From an uncultured Tenacibaculum sp. (lineage in GTDB: Bacteria; Bacteroidota; Bacteroidia; Flavobacteriales; Flavobacteriaceae), in contig CANMWK010000005.1 of the NCBI GenBank assembly GCA_947501615.1, forward strand, positions 1 through 64,000: a stretch of 64,000 bases of DNA. The letters run 5' to 3'. The translations under genes and the position numbers were made by a program. The notes below the pieces were generated by a model. It made no database searches. It saw only the letters and a program-made list of their open reading frames with translations, and was not told the origin of the DNA. Shown here piece after piece: positions 1 through 12,800 of this stretch. Position 1 is the first letter of the stretch. The number at the start of each line of letters is the position of its first letter.

Positions 1-1
1 A

Positions 2-55
2 GGCGTGAGAAATGTAGAATTCTTCTTGTACAGATTAACCCAGATTTTTGCTTAA
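2..55 (+). CDS. possible 3' end of a gene entering from the left
   Basis: The frame beginning at base 2 is open to a TAA at 53-55 and would encode a C-terminus ending in VEFFLYRLTQIFA. The frame beginning at base 1 is also open, to a TAA at 100-102. The first looks more protein-like because the second is poor in typical composition, but 18 codons are too few to decide. No family is recognised. It may also be non-coding. Confidence 0.25.
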   Translation, partial: GVRNVEFFLYRLTQIFA

Positions 56-112
56 CCACAACAATTAGGTATGATCCAAAAAAAGTAGAAAGTCACATAT
101 AAGAAAGTTTAT

Positions 113-148
113 AAAAACAAAAAAGCTTCAAGTTTCCTTGAAGCTTTT
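113..148 (-). terminator. rho-independent terminator of the tRNA-Ser gene
   Basis: A perfect 12-bp stem (AAAAGCTTCAAG with its complement, loop of four) is followed on the minus strand by a T-rich tail. It lies directly downstream of the tRNA 3' end, so it most likely ends that transcript. Confidence 0.75.
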
Positions 149-149
149 G

Positions 150-234
150 CGGTGAAAGAGGGATTCGAACCCCCGGACCTGTTACAGTCAATGGTTTTCA
201 AGACCACCGCATTCGACCACTCTGCCATTTCACC
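150..234 (-). tRNA. tRNA-Ser (anticodon TGA)
   Basis: An 85-nt cloverleaf can be read on the minus strand. The acceptor arm is GGTGAAA at the 5' end paired with TTTCACC at the 3' end, with discriminator G. The anticodon loop is CTTGAAA, giving anticodon TGA, which reads UCA serine codons. The T arm contains GGTTCGAATCC. The long variable arm between the anticodon and T arms is typical of class II serine tRNAs. The CCA end is not encoded. A terminator follows at once, so it is probably a single-gene transcript. Confidence 0.95.
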
Positions 235-509
235 AGGCCGTAAACGACTGCTCGTTTTGCGGATGCAAATATAAGAACCTTTTTTAATTAGAGAAAACAA
301 AAAAGGTTTTTTTTGAAAAGTATTTTATGTCAAAAAGATAAAATGTTTCGTATCAGTTTTTTAATTCTAATGTTTTTTTATGTTTTTGAAGCGTATAATT
401 GAAGAAGGTTCTGTAGAAGATAAATTTATTTATAATTATTGGTATTTTTCTAAGTACACTATTTCTCGATTTAAGTGAAATAGTTACCTTCGTTATAAAA
501 TTAGAAAGT

Positions 510-1571
510 ATGTTTAATTCTTTTGGAAATATATTACGAGTATCTACTTTTGGAGAATCTCATGGAGTGGGAATAGGTGGTGTTATTGATGGTTTTCCTG
601 CGGGAGTGACTATTGATTTTGATGCTGTTCAGAAAGAATTAGATCGTCGAAAGCCAGGACAATCAAAAATAGTTACACAACGTAAAGAACCAGATACCGT
701 TGAGTTTTTATCTGGAATTTTTGAAGGAAAAAGTACTGGAATGCCTATTGGTTTTGTAATTAAAAATACCAATCAAAAAAGTAAAGACTATAATCACAAC
801 ACGAATGTATATAGACCTTCTCATGCAGATTATACCTATGATAAAAAATATGGAATACGAGATTATAGGGGAGGAGGAAGAACTTCTGCTAGAGAAACAG
901 CAAATTGGGTAGTTGCGGGTGCTTTAGCGAAACAATTATTAGCCTACATATCTATTAATGCTTTTACTTCTTCTGTAGGTGATATTTTTATTAATAAGCC
1001 ATATCAAGATTTAGATTTTTCAAAAATAGAATCTAACATTGTTCGTTGTCCTGATGAAAATTCTGCGGAAATAATGATAGAAAAGATTAAGGAAATTAGA
1101 AAAGCAGGAGACACCATTGGTGGAACAATTACTTGTGTAGCTCAAAATGTACCAGTAGGCTTAGGAGAACCAATTTTTCATAAACTTCATGCTGAATTAG
1201 GAAAGGCAATGTTATCTATAAATGCGGTAAAAGGATTCGAATTTGGTAGCGGTTTTTGCGGAGCTAAAATGAAGGGATCTGAGCATAACGATATTTTTAA
1301 TCCAGATGGAACAACACAGTCGAACTTATCTGGAGGAATCCAAGGAGGGATTTCAAATGGAATGGATATTTATTTTAGAGTAGCATTTAAACCAGTAGCT
1401 ACAATAATGCAAAATCAGTCTACAATAAATTCAGAAGGAGAAGCCACAGAGATTAAAGGAAAAGGGAGACATGATCCTTGTGTAGTTCCTAGAGCTGTTC
1501 CTGTAGTGGAAGCACTAACAGCCTTAGTATTGGCAGATTTTTACCTGATGAATAAAACGAGGAAAATTTAA
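510..1571 (+). CDS. aroC: chorismate synthase
   Basis: This enzyme converts 5-enolpyruvylshikimate-3-phosphate to chorismate, the last shared step of aromatic amino acid and quinone synthesis. It is cytoplasmic and uses reduced FMN. The N-terminus carries the family signature FGESHG (residues about 15-20), and the conserved segments [11 protein letters not shown] (about 120) and [15 protein letters not shown] (near 320) line the active site and FMN pocket. The length of 353 residues matches the family. The ATG at 510 puts the expected Met-Phe-Asn-Ser start in place. The next gene starts 17 nt after the stop and may be co-transcribed. The product feeds the menaquinone genes menD and menB found further on in this window. 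Confidence 0.97.
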   Translation: MFNSFGNILRVSTFGESHGVGIGGVIDGFPAGVTIDFDAVQKELDRRKPGQSKIVTQRKEPDTVEFLSGIFEGKSTGMPIGFVIKNTNQKSKDYNHNTNVYRPSHADYTYDKKYGIRDYRGGGRTSARETANWVVAGALAKQLLAYISINAFTSSVGDIFINKPYQDLDFSKIESNIVRCPDENSAEIMIEKIKEIRKAGDTIGGTITCVAQNVPVGLGEPIFHKLHAELGKAMLSINAVKGFEFGSGFCGAKMKGSEHNDIFNPDGTTQSNLSGGIQGGISNGMDIYFRVAFKPVATIMQNQSTINSEGEATEIKGKGRHDPCVVPRAVPVVEALTALVLADFYLMNKTRKI

Positions 1572-1588
1572 TAACAAACAAGAAATCA

Positions 1589-2665
1589 ATGAAAAGATGT
1601 ATTTTTTTAATACTGTTAACAACAGTAATGAATGTTGTAGCGCAAAAAAACATAAAGGGTAAATTAGAGGAATTAAAAGAATTAAAGTCAAGGGCTTTAG
1701 TAGTTGCTATTTTTAAAGAAGATAAAGATTATACTGAAAAACTAAAGAAAAAAATATCAAAAGCAAGAAAAGAAAAAAAGAAAGAAAAATTACAAAGAGA
1801 GTTGAATGGATATATAGATCATATCAATTATTTTAATAAAACAATTGAAGAGGTTATTCCAGAATATTGGAAGTTGAATTCAATAGAGGATGTTAAATAT
1901 CTTACAGGTAAAGAAATCGAAGAACTAAGAAAAGAGAAAAATACTGATTATGCGATATTAGATTTAAGGGAAGATGAAGTCGTTACTACAGATGCTTTTG
2001 GGAGATTTTTTGACTTGAACGTTAATGCCGTTACTTATGGTTTTTCTGAAAAAAAGAGAAGAAAATCTGTTTACAATAACTATTTTATAAATACTAATTA
2101 TAATCTTCCAGAGAAATATAAAGGACAGCAAGAAAAGTATGTGGAAGCGTTAAAGAAAGATAAAGAGGGTAAAGAGAAAATTTTAAGTAAAGAGAATATA
2201 GTTTGTACGCTTACTTTAATTCAGAACCATATTAATAGAGCTATAGAATTAAATAAGAAAATGTCTTTTGAAGATTTTGCTTTAGAACAAGTGCAAAATA
2301 ACTGTTCGGAGTTAAAAGGAAAAAAAGTATTGTTTCAATCAGCAATAGTACACGGTAAAATACTAGATCAATTAAAGGAATTTTATAGTTTAGGAGAAAT
2401 AGAACTTGTTTCTTCAGAAAGAATTTCTGAAGCTTTGAATAATAATGAAGATGTTATTATAGGTTTTCCAATTATAAAAAGATTAGTAAAAATGAAAGGA
2501 AGTTTTGGACCAGTAGGTTCTGTAACGGTTAGACCTATGGATAATAAGGTTTTAATGAATGCTAAAACTAAAAAGTTTGTTGGTTTGGTAAAACATTCTG
2601 GATTATTAGCGTTTAGAGATTTTAGAAAAAAGGATTTTCAAAAGTTAAATAACCAATGTGAATAA
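1589..2665 (+). CDS. secreted protein of unknown function
   Basis: I do not recognise this 358-residue protein. It starts with a probable signal peptide (residues 1-18, ending VVAQ), so export across the inner membrane is likely. Residues about 25-95 are rich in Lys and Glu and probably form a coiled coil. The central part is also charged, and the last third (from about 230) looks more globular, with a GPVGSVTV segment. A single pair of cysteines (about 209 and 236) plus one near the C-terminus could form disulfides. It follows aroC by 17 nt on the same strand and is followed by a terminator, so the two may form an operon, although no functional link is evident. Confidence 0.75.
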   Translation: MKRCIFLILLTTVMNVVAQKNIKGKLEELKELKSRALVVAIFKEDKDYTEKLKKKISKARKEKKKEKLQRELNGYIDHINYFNKTIEEVIPEYWKLNSIEDVKYLTGKEIEELRKEKNTDYAILDLREDEVVTTDAFGRFFDLNVNAVTYGFSEKKRRKSVYNNYFINTNYNLPEKYKGQQEKYVEALKKDKEGKEKILSKENIVCTLTLIQNHINRAIELNKKMSFEDFALEQVQNNCSELKGKKVLFQSAIVHGKILDQLKEFYSLGEIELVSSERISEALNNNEDVIIGFPIIKRLVKMKGSFGPVGSVTVRPMDNKVLMNAKTKKFVGLVKHSGLLAFRDFRKKDFQKLNNQCE

Positions 2666-2696
2666 AAGTAGTATTTACATTAACTTTTTTAAAAAG

Positions 2697-2733
2697 AAAT
2701 CTCAATACATTTAAATGCATTGAGATTTTTTAA
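2697..2733 (+). terminator. terminator of the aroC operon
   Basis: The stem AAATCTCAAT / ATTGAGATTT followed by a T-run lies 32 nt after the stop of the preceding gene. Confidence 0.75.
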
Positions 2734-2767
2734 TTGTTGTAAGAACGAAATAGTATTTTCTTTATAC

Positions 2768-2783
2768 TTAGGGTTTGCTCAAA
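2768..2783 (+). repeat. left terminal inverted repeat of the IS remnant
   Basis: It pairs with 3771-3786 at 15 of 16 positions. The preserved ends suggest that the inner damage came after insertion. Confidence 0.75.
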
Positions 2784-2829
2784 AATTAGCATTCATAATT
2801 AGAGCAAAATTAGTGAGGTTCATCACAAA

Positions 2830-3690
2830 TTATATTGTACCAATCCACGATTCGGAAGTTTTTTTCAATTTAGCTTTAATTTGATTTAGATTACAAGCTT
2901 GTTTTGCGTTTCCTATCATGATTTCTTTTAGCAAATTCCTTTTTTCTTCTCTTTTCTGTTTAGCAGTTTTTTTAATAGGTCTACCTTTTGGAGTTGCCAC
3001 AAGTTTTATCCCTTTTTCTTTACACCATGCTCTATTTTTCTTAGTCCAATAAATTTTATCTGAAAATAAAGTTTCAGGATAATAACCTAACAAATTTTTA
3101 TAATTCTCAGCTTGTTTTATTAAATCACTCGACTCATTATAAGCATCCCAACTCAGAGTATCTTGTTATTAAATAACCTTCAAATAGCCCTAAGCCAAGC
3201 TTAGAGCCAAATTCCACATAGTTTCTTTGTTTCCCTCTAACAATAGGGCGTACATGTGGTTGATTAATACTTACGATTCTATCACTACAACTTTTTTTAT
3301 GCTCTATAAACATTTCCCATTGTTGTTTATAAACCCAATCAATAACCCATAGCATTTTTAAATATTTTATATCTAAAGGAAAAGGTGTGTTTTCTCCATT
3401 TAAATTTAAAATCTTATCAATATGTCCTAAATTTCTTTTTACACAGTTTAACAAACAACGAAGTGTTTTACGATTAAACTTCCTATGACACCCCTCAAAT
3501 CAATACCTAATGCTCCTTGTGAGATATTATATTTTTTTGAACAAATGGAAATTAAAGAATCTCACGGGATGATAGACCCTAATTGAATCCATCTATTTTG
3601 AGGATCTAGTCCTAATTGATATAAATTACAGAATTCTGTTATTTTTGTCTGATATTGGCTAGAGTAAGAAATCGTAAATGCAAGTTTATG
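2830..3690 (-). pseudogene. IS5-like DDE transposase remnant
   Basis: Three fragments of one transposase can be read on the minus strand. The N-terminal piece (about 3690-3570) reads SYSSQYQTKITEFC...LDPQNRWIQLGSIIP and ends in TGA where the family has a Trp codon. After a further piece ending GSLIVKH the expected central region is missing, a deletion of perhaps 400 bp. The next piece (about 3460-3150) carries SDRIVSINQPHVRPIVRGK, typical of the DDE_Tnp_1 catalytic region. A frameshift near 3155 separates it from the C-terminal piece with WDAYNESSDLIKQ and LLGYYPETLFSDKIYW. With one nonsense mutation, one frameshift and a large deletion it cannot be active on its own. Confidence 0.85.
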
Positions 3691-3770
3691 TAGGTTTTAT
3701 GTATATAAGTCAATGCAAAAAATAGTAATAAACAAGAGATAGCTTCTATAAATATTAAGTTTTTTTATGG

Positions 3771-3786
3771 TTTGAGCAAGCCCTAA
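3771..3786 (+). repeat. right terminal inverted repeat of the IS remnant
   Basis: TTTGAGCAAGCCCTAA is the inverted partner of 2768-2783. TA follows the CCC end, as TA precedes the GGG at the other end. Confidence 0.75.
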
Positions 3787-3834
3787 TTAAAAACACTGTA
3801 TAAATTAGTCAGATTATTTTTTGTAAACAAGGTG

Positions 3835-3876
3835 AAAAAAATAAAGCTCAAAACATTTGTTTTGAGCTTTATTTTA
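3835..3876 (-). terminator. terminator of the giant metalloprotease gene
   Basis: The stem AATAAAGCTCAAAAC / GTTTTGAGCTTTATT with T-runs on both sides lies 15 nt after the stop of the gene at 3891-13325. Confidence 0.8.
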
Positions 3877-3890
3877 AGAGAAATAAGATC

Positions 3891-6800
3891 TTATTTTTTT
3901 ATAACTTTAAAAGTTTTTACTTTTTTGCTCGCATAAAATTTTATAATATATGTTCCTACTGGAAGATTTCCTAAATCAACTTCATTAATTTTCCTAGTTT
4001 CAATGATTTTCTGATTAATTACCTTTTGCCCCACTAAATTATAAACTTCTATTTTAGTTAAGATGTCATCAGATTTCAAGAATACTTTGTTATGAGTAGG
4101 GTTAGGATAATAACTAAAGTTTTCTAGAGAAAATAGATCTTCATTACTTAGTACTTCTGCTTCATTAACCTGAATATCATCAAGAAGCACATAGTTGTTT
4201 GGTGATGTTCCAGATATATTAAAACTTATTTGAATTATATCGCTAGATAATTTATAATCATTTAAATTAAAAATAAATGTTTCCCATGTACCTTGAGTCT
4301 CTTGATCTAACTCTATTAATTCGACAACATTATCCGAGTCATCATGTAAAGTAACTGTTAGCTTATTAAAATTCGTATCAATATCATTTAAACTGAAGAC
4401 CGAAAATTTTACAGTGGGTGCATCTAAATTAGAAATGTCTATCGGAATTGTTTTTAAGTTATGGTTAAGTGTTGCATTGTTATTATTAAGATCAACCCAT
4501 GCATAATTAGTATCATTAGTATTATCGGACACTAAATTATCATTATATACAGCATTGGTGTTGTAATTCCATTTTCCAGCTCCAGACTCTATCCAACAAT
4601 TAGGAGTAGCTAACGAAGAAAAGTTTTCAGAAAAAGGAGCCGATGTTGTATTATCACAACTAGTTGTAAACGAAAAAGTACCAATCCAATCACTACTATT
4701 ATTAAATGAAGAAGTGTTTCCGCAATTAGCTCTAATACCATATTGATAGGTTTTAGAAGGGTCTAAATTAGTAAAAGTAAAACTATTAGAATTTACAGTA
4801 TAGTAATCTCTAATAATGTCATCATAAGCAAATATGATATCCCATGATTGCTCGCTATCGACAGTATCCCAGGTAATAGTGGCTTCATTAGTTGTTATAT
4901 TTTCTACAATAGGATTTAAAGGGATAGGACAGTCATATAGGCAATTTACAGTTGCTTCCCAACCTATTGAGGTACCTAAATCATTAGATATAAAAGCAAA
5001 GGTTAAGCTTCCCTCTGAATTGGTTGCAGTAAATGTTCCAGGATTGTCAGTTCCGCTATATGTCCCAATTAACGGAGCACTAGTATCTGATCCGTCATAA
5101 ACAGATAAAAAATCACAACAACTTTCTAAGTCGAAAGTTGTAAAAGTTACACTAACTCTGTCAGCGTCTGCTGAAGGAAAAATAGTTTTCGTATAATTTT
5201 CGCCATTAGTATAATTATTATTCACACCTCCAGAATCGTAAAAACGATCTCCGTTACAATAATCTGGAGTAGTTGTGAAGCTAGTTTTAATAGCATTACT
5301 AATTTCATCAGTACAGCTTGCTTTTACATATATATCGTATGTAGTTTGAGAATTTAAATTGGTTAAGATATAGTTACGTTCTTCAACTGTTACTTCTGTA
5401 CCAGCTTCTGGAGTAAACCCAGTTTCACCATATTCTATAATCCAATTAGACTCTGTTCCTACATTATCCCAACTTAAAGTAGCACTATCTATTAATGTTT
5501 CATTTACCATTAAATTTGTAGGTTTAGGACATGTACTACTATCACAAATCACTGTGGCATCCCAACCAGAACGAACTACAGAAGTATCTGAAGTAAACCT
5601 AAAAGTTAATGCTCCAGAAGTATTTGTAGCAGTAATTGTACCAGGGCTATTAGTCCCACTATATGTCCCAATCAAAGTTGCGTTGGTATCTATACCGTCA
5701 TAAACAGATAGGGAATCACAACAACCTTCTAATTCGAAACTGTTAAATTCTACAGTAACTATACCATTTTCAGTACTAGGGAAAATAGTTTCGGTATAAT
5801 TTTCTCTATTAAAATAAGGATTGTTAGGTCCTCCACTGTCATAAAAATGATCTCCATTACAATAGTCGGGAGTTGTTGTAAAGGCAAATGGACCAATCCA
5901 ATCTGAATTGTTTCCGTTTGTACATTCTGTCCTTATATATACATCATAAGAAGTATTTGATGCTAAACCAGTAAGCGTATTATGTGTTGTATTTAAGGAT
6001 TCTTGTGTTCCTGAACCTAAAGAAAAACCTTGTAAACCATATTCAATAGTGTATTGAGAAGTATCTGTATTGAGGTTATTCCAATTAATATCAACCGAGT
6101 TAGTTGTAGCTGTACTAAAATTAATATTTGTAGGTTTAATACAATCAGGTTTTTCAATTACACTAATATCGTCAATGGCAATATGATCGTTATAATTACC
6201 ATTTGAAGAGGCTCTAAATCGTATTTGTATTTGATTTGTGTAGCCTGATAAATCGACAAAATGCTCTTCCCAAGGATCGTTATTTGATGCTTGTTGTTGT
6301 CCATTTAATACAAAAATATCTTCAGTCCAAGTCCCTTCATGTAAAATATCAACATGTAAACTACCTATGTCTTGACCATACATAAAGGTGAAAAAGTTTA
6401 GTGCAGGAGTGGCTAACGAAGAAATATCTATAGTAGGAGATAACAAATTAGCATCATTAGAAACAGTACTTGTATTTGCACGAGTAACAAAATAGTTATT
6501 TCCAGAATTAGCTGTAGAGGGGCCAGTTACACTACTGCTAGCAAAACTAGAAGACGTCCAAAAATAATTATTATAAAGAATTTCAGGACTACTTGTCCAG
6601 CAATCTCCAATATCAGAATTGGTAATTTGAGTTTCAACACCATAATGCCAAGGGGCAACGAAATTTTGACAAGGTGTTTTAATTTTTATGGGGCCAATGA
6701 ACTCACTATCATCTTCATTAAGGTTATTACCACATGAAGATTTAATATAGATGTCTATTTCGGAATTAGATGGTAAATTCTCTAATGTGAAATTGGGATT

Positions 6801-9800
6801 ATCTGCAATTACAGAAGTTCCTGTGCCAGGTGTAAAATTAGTTGTACCATACTCTACAATCCAAGTAGTACCGCTACCATTTGCTGTCCAAGATAAATCT
6901 ACGGTAGTAGCAGTTACGTTACTATAAGTTATATCTGATGGTTTGATGCAGTTTGGTAGGTTAAACACATTAATAGCATCTATGGCAATTTCATTATTGT
7001 AATTACCACTAGATGATGCTCTAAAACGTATTTGTATTTCTCCAGAAAATCCTGATAAATCGATAAAATGTTCATCCCAGAAGTCGTTACTAGATGTTTG
7101 TTGTTGACCATTAATGACAAATATATCTTCATTCCAAGTTCCATTATTAAAAATATCTACATGCAAGTTTCCAACATTATCTCCATGCATAAAAGAATGA
7201 AAATTAAGAGTAGGTGTTGTTAAAGAAGAAATATCAATAGTAGGAGATGTTAAATTTGCTTCATTATCTGTATTTCTGTAAGCGTCTATAGTACTAAAAT
7301 AACGATTACCTTCATAAGCCTTAAAAGGTCCTGTATTAGCTGTGTATCGTTTAGAACTTTTGGATTCCCAGTAATAATCACCAACATAAGTTTCAGGAAA
7401 TGCACTCCAACAATAATCAGTTATAAAATTAGAAGCATGATTTTCTACATCAAAGCTGTAAGGAGCTATAAATACATCACAAGGTGTAGTTATTTGTATT
7501 GGTCCTATAGCATCACTGTCATTATCTCCAGGGTTGCTACCACAAGTAGATGAAATATAAATATCTATATCTGAATTAGAAGGTATATTTGTTAATGTAA
7601 AATGATTACTATTAGCAATAACAGAAGTGCCTGTACCTGGTGTGAAATTAGAAGTTCCATATTCTACAATCCAAGAAGTGTCATTACCATTTGCAGTCCA
7701 AGATAAATCTACGGTAGTTGCTGTTACATTGTTATATGTTACATCTGATGGTTTAATACAACTAGGTAAGTTATAAATATTAACATCATCTAAAGCAATT
7801 TCGTTATTATAGTCTCCATTAGCGATTGCTCGAAAGCGTACTTGAATCTCTCCAGTATATGCTGATAAATTGATAAAATGTTCCTCCCAAAAATCTCTGC
7901 TTGATTGTTGCTGCTGTCCGTTAATTACAAAAATATCGTCATTCCATGTTCCGTTATTAAAAATGTCAATATGTAAACTTCCAACAAACTCACCATACAT
8001 AAACGAATGGAAATTTAAGGTTGGTGTGGTTAGTGAAGAAATATCTATTACAGGGGTTAATAAACTAGCTTCATCATTGGTTGTGCTACCATTATCTACA
8101 GTTCTAAAGTATTTGTTTCCCTTATTTGCTTTATAAGGCCCTGTACTTCCTTGATAAAAAGATGAACTATTTGCTTGCCAATAATAGCCATCTTGGTATA
8201 CTTCAGGTTCCCCAGTCCAACAATTTTCGCTCAAAGTCCCTGTGTTTTGTTCCTCTACATCAAAATTGTAAGGAGCGATAAATGTACCACAAAGTGTTTT
8301 TATCTTTAAAGGGCCAATAAAATCACTGTCGTCTTCACCTGGATTGTTTCCGCAGGTAGATTTAATATAAATATCTATTTCAGTATTCGAAGGTAAATTT
8401 TCTAATGTGTAATTATTAGAGTTTACAGTAATAGAGGTTCCGTTTCCTACAGTAAAACCTGTATCACCATATTCTACAATCCAAGAAGTACCATTACCAT
8501 TCGCAGTCCAAGATAAATCTACAGTAGTATCAGTTACATTAGTAAAAGCTACATCTGAAGGTGTTATACAATTCGGTAAATTGTATACATTAATGTCGTC
8601 TATTGCAATTTCATTATTATAATTACCATTAGTATTGGCTCTAAAACGTATTTGAATTTCTCCAGTATATGAGGATAAATCGATAAAATGTTCTTTCCAG
8701 AAATCTGTGCTAGACTCTTGTTGTTGCCCATTTAAAACAAAAACATCTTCATCCCATATTCCATTATTAAAAATATCTACATGTAAACCACCAATAAATT
8801 CACCATATAAAAATGAATGAAAATTTAGTGTGGGAGTGGTTAATGATGAGATATCAATTACTGGAGTTAATAAATTAGCTACATTACTACCAGAAAATCC
8901 AGAATCTCCAGTACTAAAATAACGATTTCCTTTATTTGCTTTATAAGGCCCGGTAGATGTTTCATATAATTTAGACGATTTAGCTTCCCAATAATATCCT
9001 GCTTGGTAAACTTCAGGTTGTCCAGTCCAACAATTTTCTATTACAGAATCTATATTTTGGTTTTCTACATCAAAACTATACGGAGCAGTAAAAGCATCGC
9101 AAGGAGTTGTAATTTTTATAGGGCCAACATTATCACTGTCATCATCTCCAGGATTATTACCACAGATAGATTTTATATAAATTTCTACTTCAGAGTTCGC
9201 AGGTAAATTATCTAATGTAAAATTGTTAGTATTAACTATTATAGACGTTCCTGTACCAGTACTAAAATTAGGGTTTCCATATTCAATAATCCACGAAGTA
9301 CCATTACCATTTGCAGTCCAAGATAAATCAACAGTTGTAGCTGTTATATTAGAAATTTCAATGTTTGATGGCTTAATACAATTAGGTAAATTATATACAT
9401 TAATATCATCAATAGCTATTTCATTATCATAAAAGCCATTTGTATCGGCTCTGAAGCGTATTTGAATTTGATTAGAAAAGGCAGATAAATCAATAAAGTG
9501 TTCTTCCCATAAATCAGTAATCGTTTCTTGTTGCTGACCATTTAAAACAAAAATATCTTCATTCCATACACCGTTATTAAAAATATCTATATGTAAACTA
9601 CCAATAGTTGTTCCATACATAAACGAGTGGAAATTAAGAGTAGGACTTGTAAGTGTAGAAATATCAATTATAGGAGATATTAATATTGCTTCGTCGTTAG
9701 GGTTATTATAATAATTTTTGGTGCTAAAATAATTATTCCCTGTATTTGCTTTATAAGGACCAGTGATATTGTTTTCATTTAACATTGAACTTTGAGCATT

Positions 9801-12800
9801 CCAAAAGTAGGTTCCGTCAAAGAATTCAGGTTCACCACTCCAACAGTTTTGAATTATAGAATTTGTATTTTGATCTTCTACATTAAATGTATAAGGTGCT
9901 GTAAAAATACCACAAATAGGAGTTGTAATAGTTAGTGGGCTTGTTGCAAAACTATCATCTTCATTAGGAGTAGCACCACAAACTGCAGTAACATAAAAAT
10001 CATATGTAGTAGATGTGTTTAATGTGTTGATTGTTGTTGGGTTTGAAGATGTAAGTATTTTAGTTCCACTACCTTTGTTGAACCCTGTAAGGCCATATTC
10101 AATTTCCCATTGGCTTTCCGATCCACCTGCTGTCCAAGATAAATCCACAGAATTACCTAATAAATTATCAGAGGTCAGATTTTGTGGAGCGGGACAAGTA
10201 GGAATAATACAATTAACAGAGGCTTCCCAGCCTATATCATTGTTTTCACTGTTTGAATAGAAAGCAAAAGTAATTCCTTGTCCTATCTTAGAGCGAATAA
10301 TACCTGGAGAATTCGTCCCTGTGTAAGAACCTATAAAAGGTGCAAATCTATTATTTCCATCATAAATACTTAAAAAATCTTGATTATTTTCTAATTGAAA
10401 ACTTTCAAAATTAATTTCTACAAAGCCACCATTTACAGGAGCAATTACAGTTTCTTTAAACTCATTATTTGGATAATTCCCATTCTCTCCTCCAGAGTCG
10501 AAAAATTTACCTAAATCACAAAAATCTTCTAATGTATTAAAACGATATGGGCCTGTCCAATCACTATAATTTGTAGAAGAACATTGAGCTCTTATATATA
10601 CATCATAGTTCGTGTTTGGAGTTAGATTATCAATTGTATATTGATTTGTAGCAGTAGTAACACCAGTACCTGTAGGTATAGTTCCTGAAGTTACTACTTC
10701 AATTTCCCAATTTGTATTAAATGAATCTGACCATGAAATATCTGTTGTATTTGTTGTAGTATTAATAACTGAGACATTATAGATAGGTGCACATGAAGTT
10801 GTGAAAGAAAAAGTATCTGAAAACTCACTTTGTCTACATAAATTCTCTCCTTTTACTCTCCAATAATATGTAGTATTGAAATCTAAAGGATTGTCAATAA
10901 TATACTCGCTTAAATTAGTTTTTACAGATTCAAGAATATTATTAAATTCTAAATCTGATGCTATTTCGATACTATAGCTTTCCGAATTTTCGTCGGTATT
11001 CCATTCAAGTTTTGTACTATAATGAGTTATTTCTAAACTATTGTTTTCTGGAAAAGAAAGTATAGGTTTAGTTAGTTCGGTTTCATAAATATTAAATGAT
11101 AAAGCAGATTGTCTTTCTATAATATCGGATCTTCCTATTACATTAAAAGCTACTTCACCAATAGCACTATTGCTAGTGTTTGTTATTGTTAATTTAACAG
11201 AGGTGTTATTTTCTCTAGCTTCAGCAGGTGTAAACGTAGCTTGTAGGTTATCAGGTAAATTTTCTACGCTAAATGTGGTATTTCCATTAAACCCTAAAAA
11301 AGTTTTGTAAGTAAAATTATATTCAATAGCATTTGGTTTACATACTTCTTTAAACGTTTCAGGAAAATTCATTACAAATTCAGAGGTTCTAATGGCTATA
11401 TTAGCAGCATTAACAGCATAAAAAATATTGTTCGTAGGTCTTATCATAATCCTACCCTGATCTGTTCCTTCAGGTAATGATGGAACTATAATATTAGCCA
11501 AACCATTGTTTGGAGCATTGGATACTAAAGTATGAGGAAATGTAAAGCCACCATCAAGAGATAATAAAACATCAACATTTTCAGCATTAATTGGTGCCTG
11601 GTTTGTACCAGCTACATCCCAAGTAATTGTTTTAATTTGACCTACATTCCAATTTGTTTTATTTTTTTGGGATGTAACTGTAAATGCACCTCCATTATCT
11701 ACTACGGTAACCGTCATTAAATCAGAAGCTGTTTTTGGTCCTGAAGTAGCGTTATCTCTAACAGTTAGAGCAAAATCTAATGTTCTAGCCACTGAAGGTA
11801 GTACTTCCCATGTTGGAGTTAAATTACCATTAAGTACATCTTCTAACTGTGGTATATAACGAATAGGAGAATTTGTTGGTGCTTTAGATCTAAATAAAGG
11901 ACCTAATACCCAATTAGATTGAGGGAAATTAGATGAAGTTGGGTTTTCTGGGTTGTTTTGTTCCCAGCAGTAGGTAAGAGATGTATTATCGTCAATGTCA
12001 TCTGCGTTACCCGTTAAAATAAAAGCAGTAGATATAGGGATTATAAAATCTTGTCCAGCATCTACTGTAGGATCGTTATTACCAGTAGGTATGAGTTCAG
12101 TACAAGAACTACCATTACGTGTCCATTCTATGACATCTCTAATATCTACATAATTAAAATAATCATCTGGGTTTTCTTGTACATTTGGAGAGCATATTCC
12201 AGCATATCCCATAATGGTACTTCCGCTACCAGGTTCTACTTCACTATTAAGTCCGCTACGACAACTTGAACTACTCTGAACGTGATATCCACCAAATTGA
12301 TGCCCGAATTCATGAGAAGCAATCATGTAAAAATGATCAGAACTTGGATCGGTATGAGCTGTAAAAGCGCTACCTTTTGCCCCTTCTGTACAAACACAAC
12401 CAATACACCCCGCATTACCATATATTGCTGTATCACGAACATAAAGATGTCCAACATCATAATTATCAGTACCTATAGTATTATCTAAGGTAACTTGTAA
12501 TTGATTATTATAATTTCCAGTACTGAAAGGGTCTGTATTAGCATTGAAAAAGATCAATTGGTCATTATTATCTACTAATTCCATAGTGACGCCAAAATCT
12601 CTTTCAAAAATTCCGTTAATTCTAGTTAAAGAATTATTAATAGCAGCCAAAACAGTTGCTTTTTTCTCTTCAACTGTAGTTTCAGAACCTGTTAGGAAAA
12701 AGTTAGTATATTCTGCACTAGCAGCTATAGCTACTCTGTATTTTCTTAAATAACCATCATTTAAAGAATTTAGTTGATAGCTTTTGTTCTGAAAGTTTTT

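Larger units (their letters stand above)
2768..3786 (-). mobile_element. decayed IS5-like insertion sequence
   Basis: A segment of about 1.02 kb is bounded by 16-bp terminal inverted repeats: TTAGGGTTTGCTCAAA at 2768 and TTTGAGCAAGCCCTAA ending at 3786, with one mismatch. If the element proper is taken as 2771-3783, it is flanked by TA on both sides, which fits the 2-bp TA target duplication of some IS5 subgroups. The interior holds a transposase pseudogene on the minus strand. A complete element of this kind would be about 1.4-1.5 kb, so the copy has lost several hundred bases. Confidence 0.8.

Noticed and set aside
109..300. Minus-strand open frame of 63 codons over the tRNA
   Set aside because: It runs across the tRNA-Ser gene, so its apparent protein is a translation of tRNA sequence.
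6140..9935. Transposon-derived or assembly-error repeats
   Set aside because: The reading frame stays open through all units, each unit forms recognisable domains and the copies are diverged.
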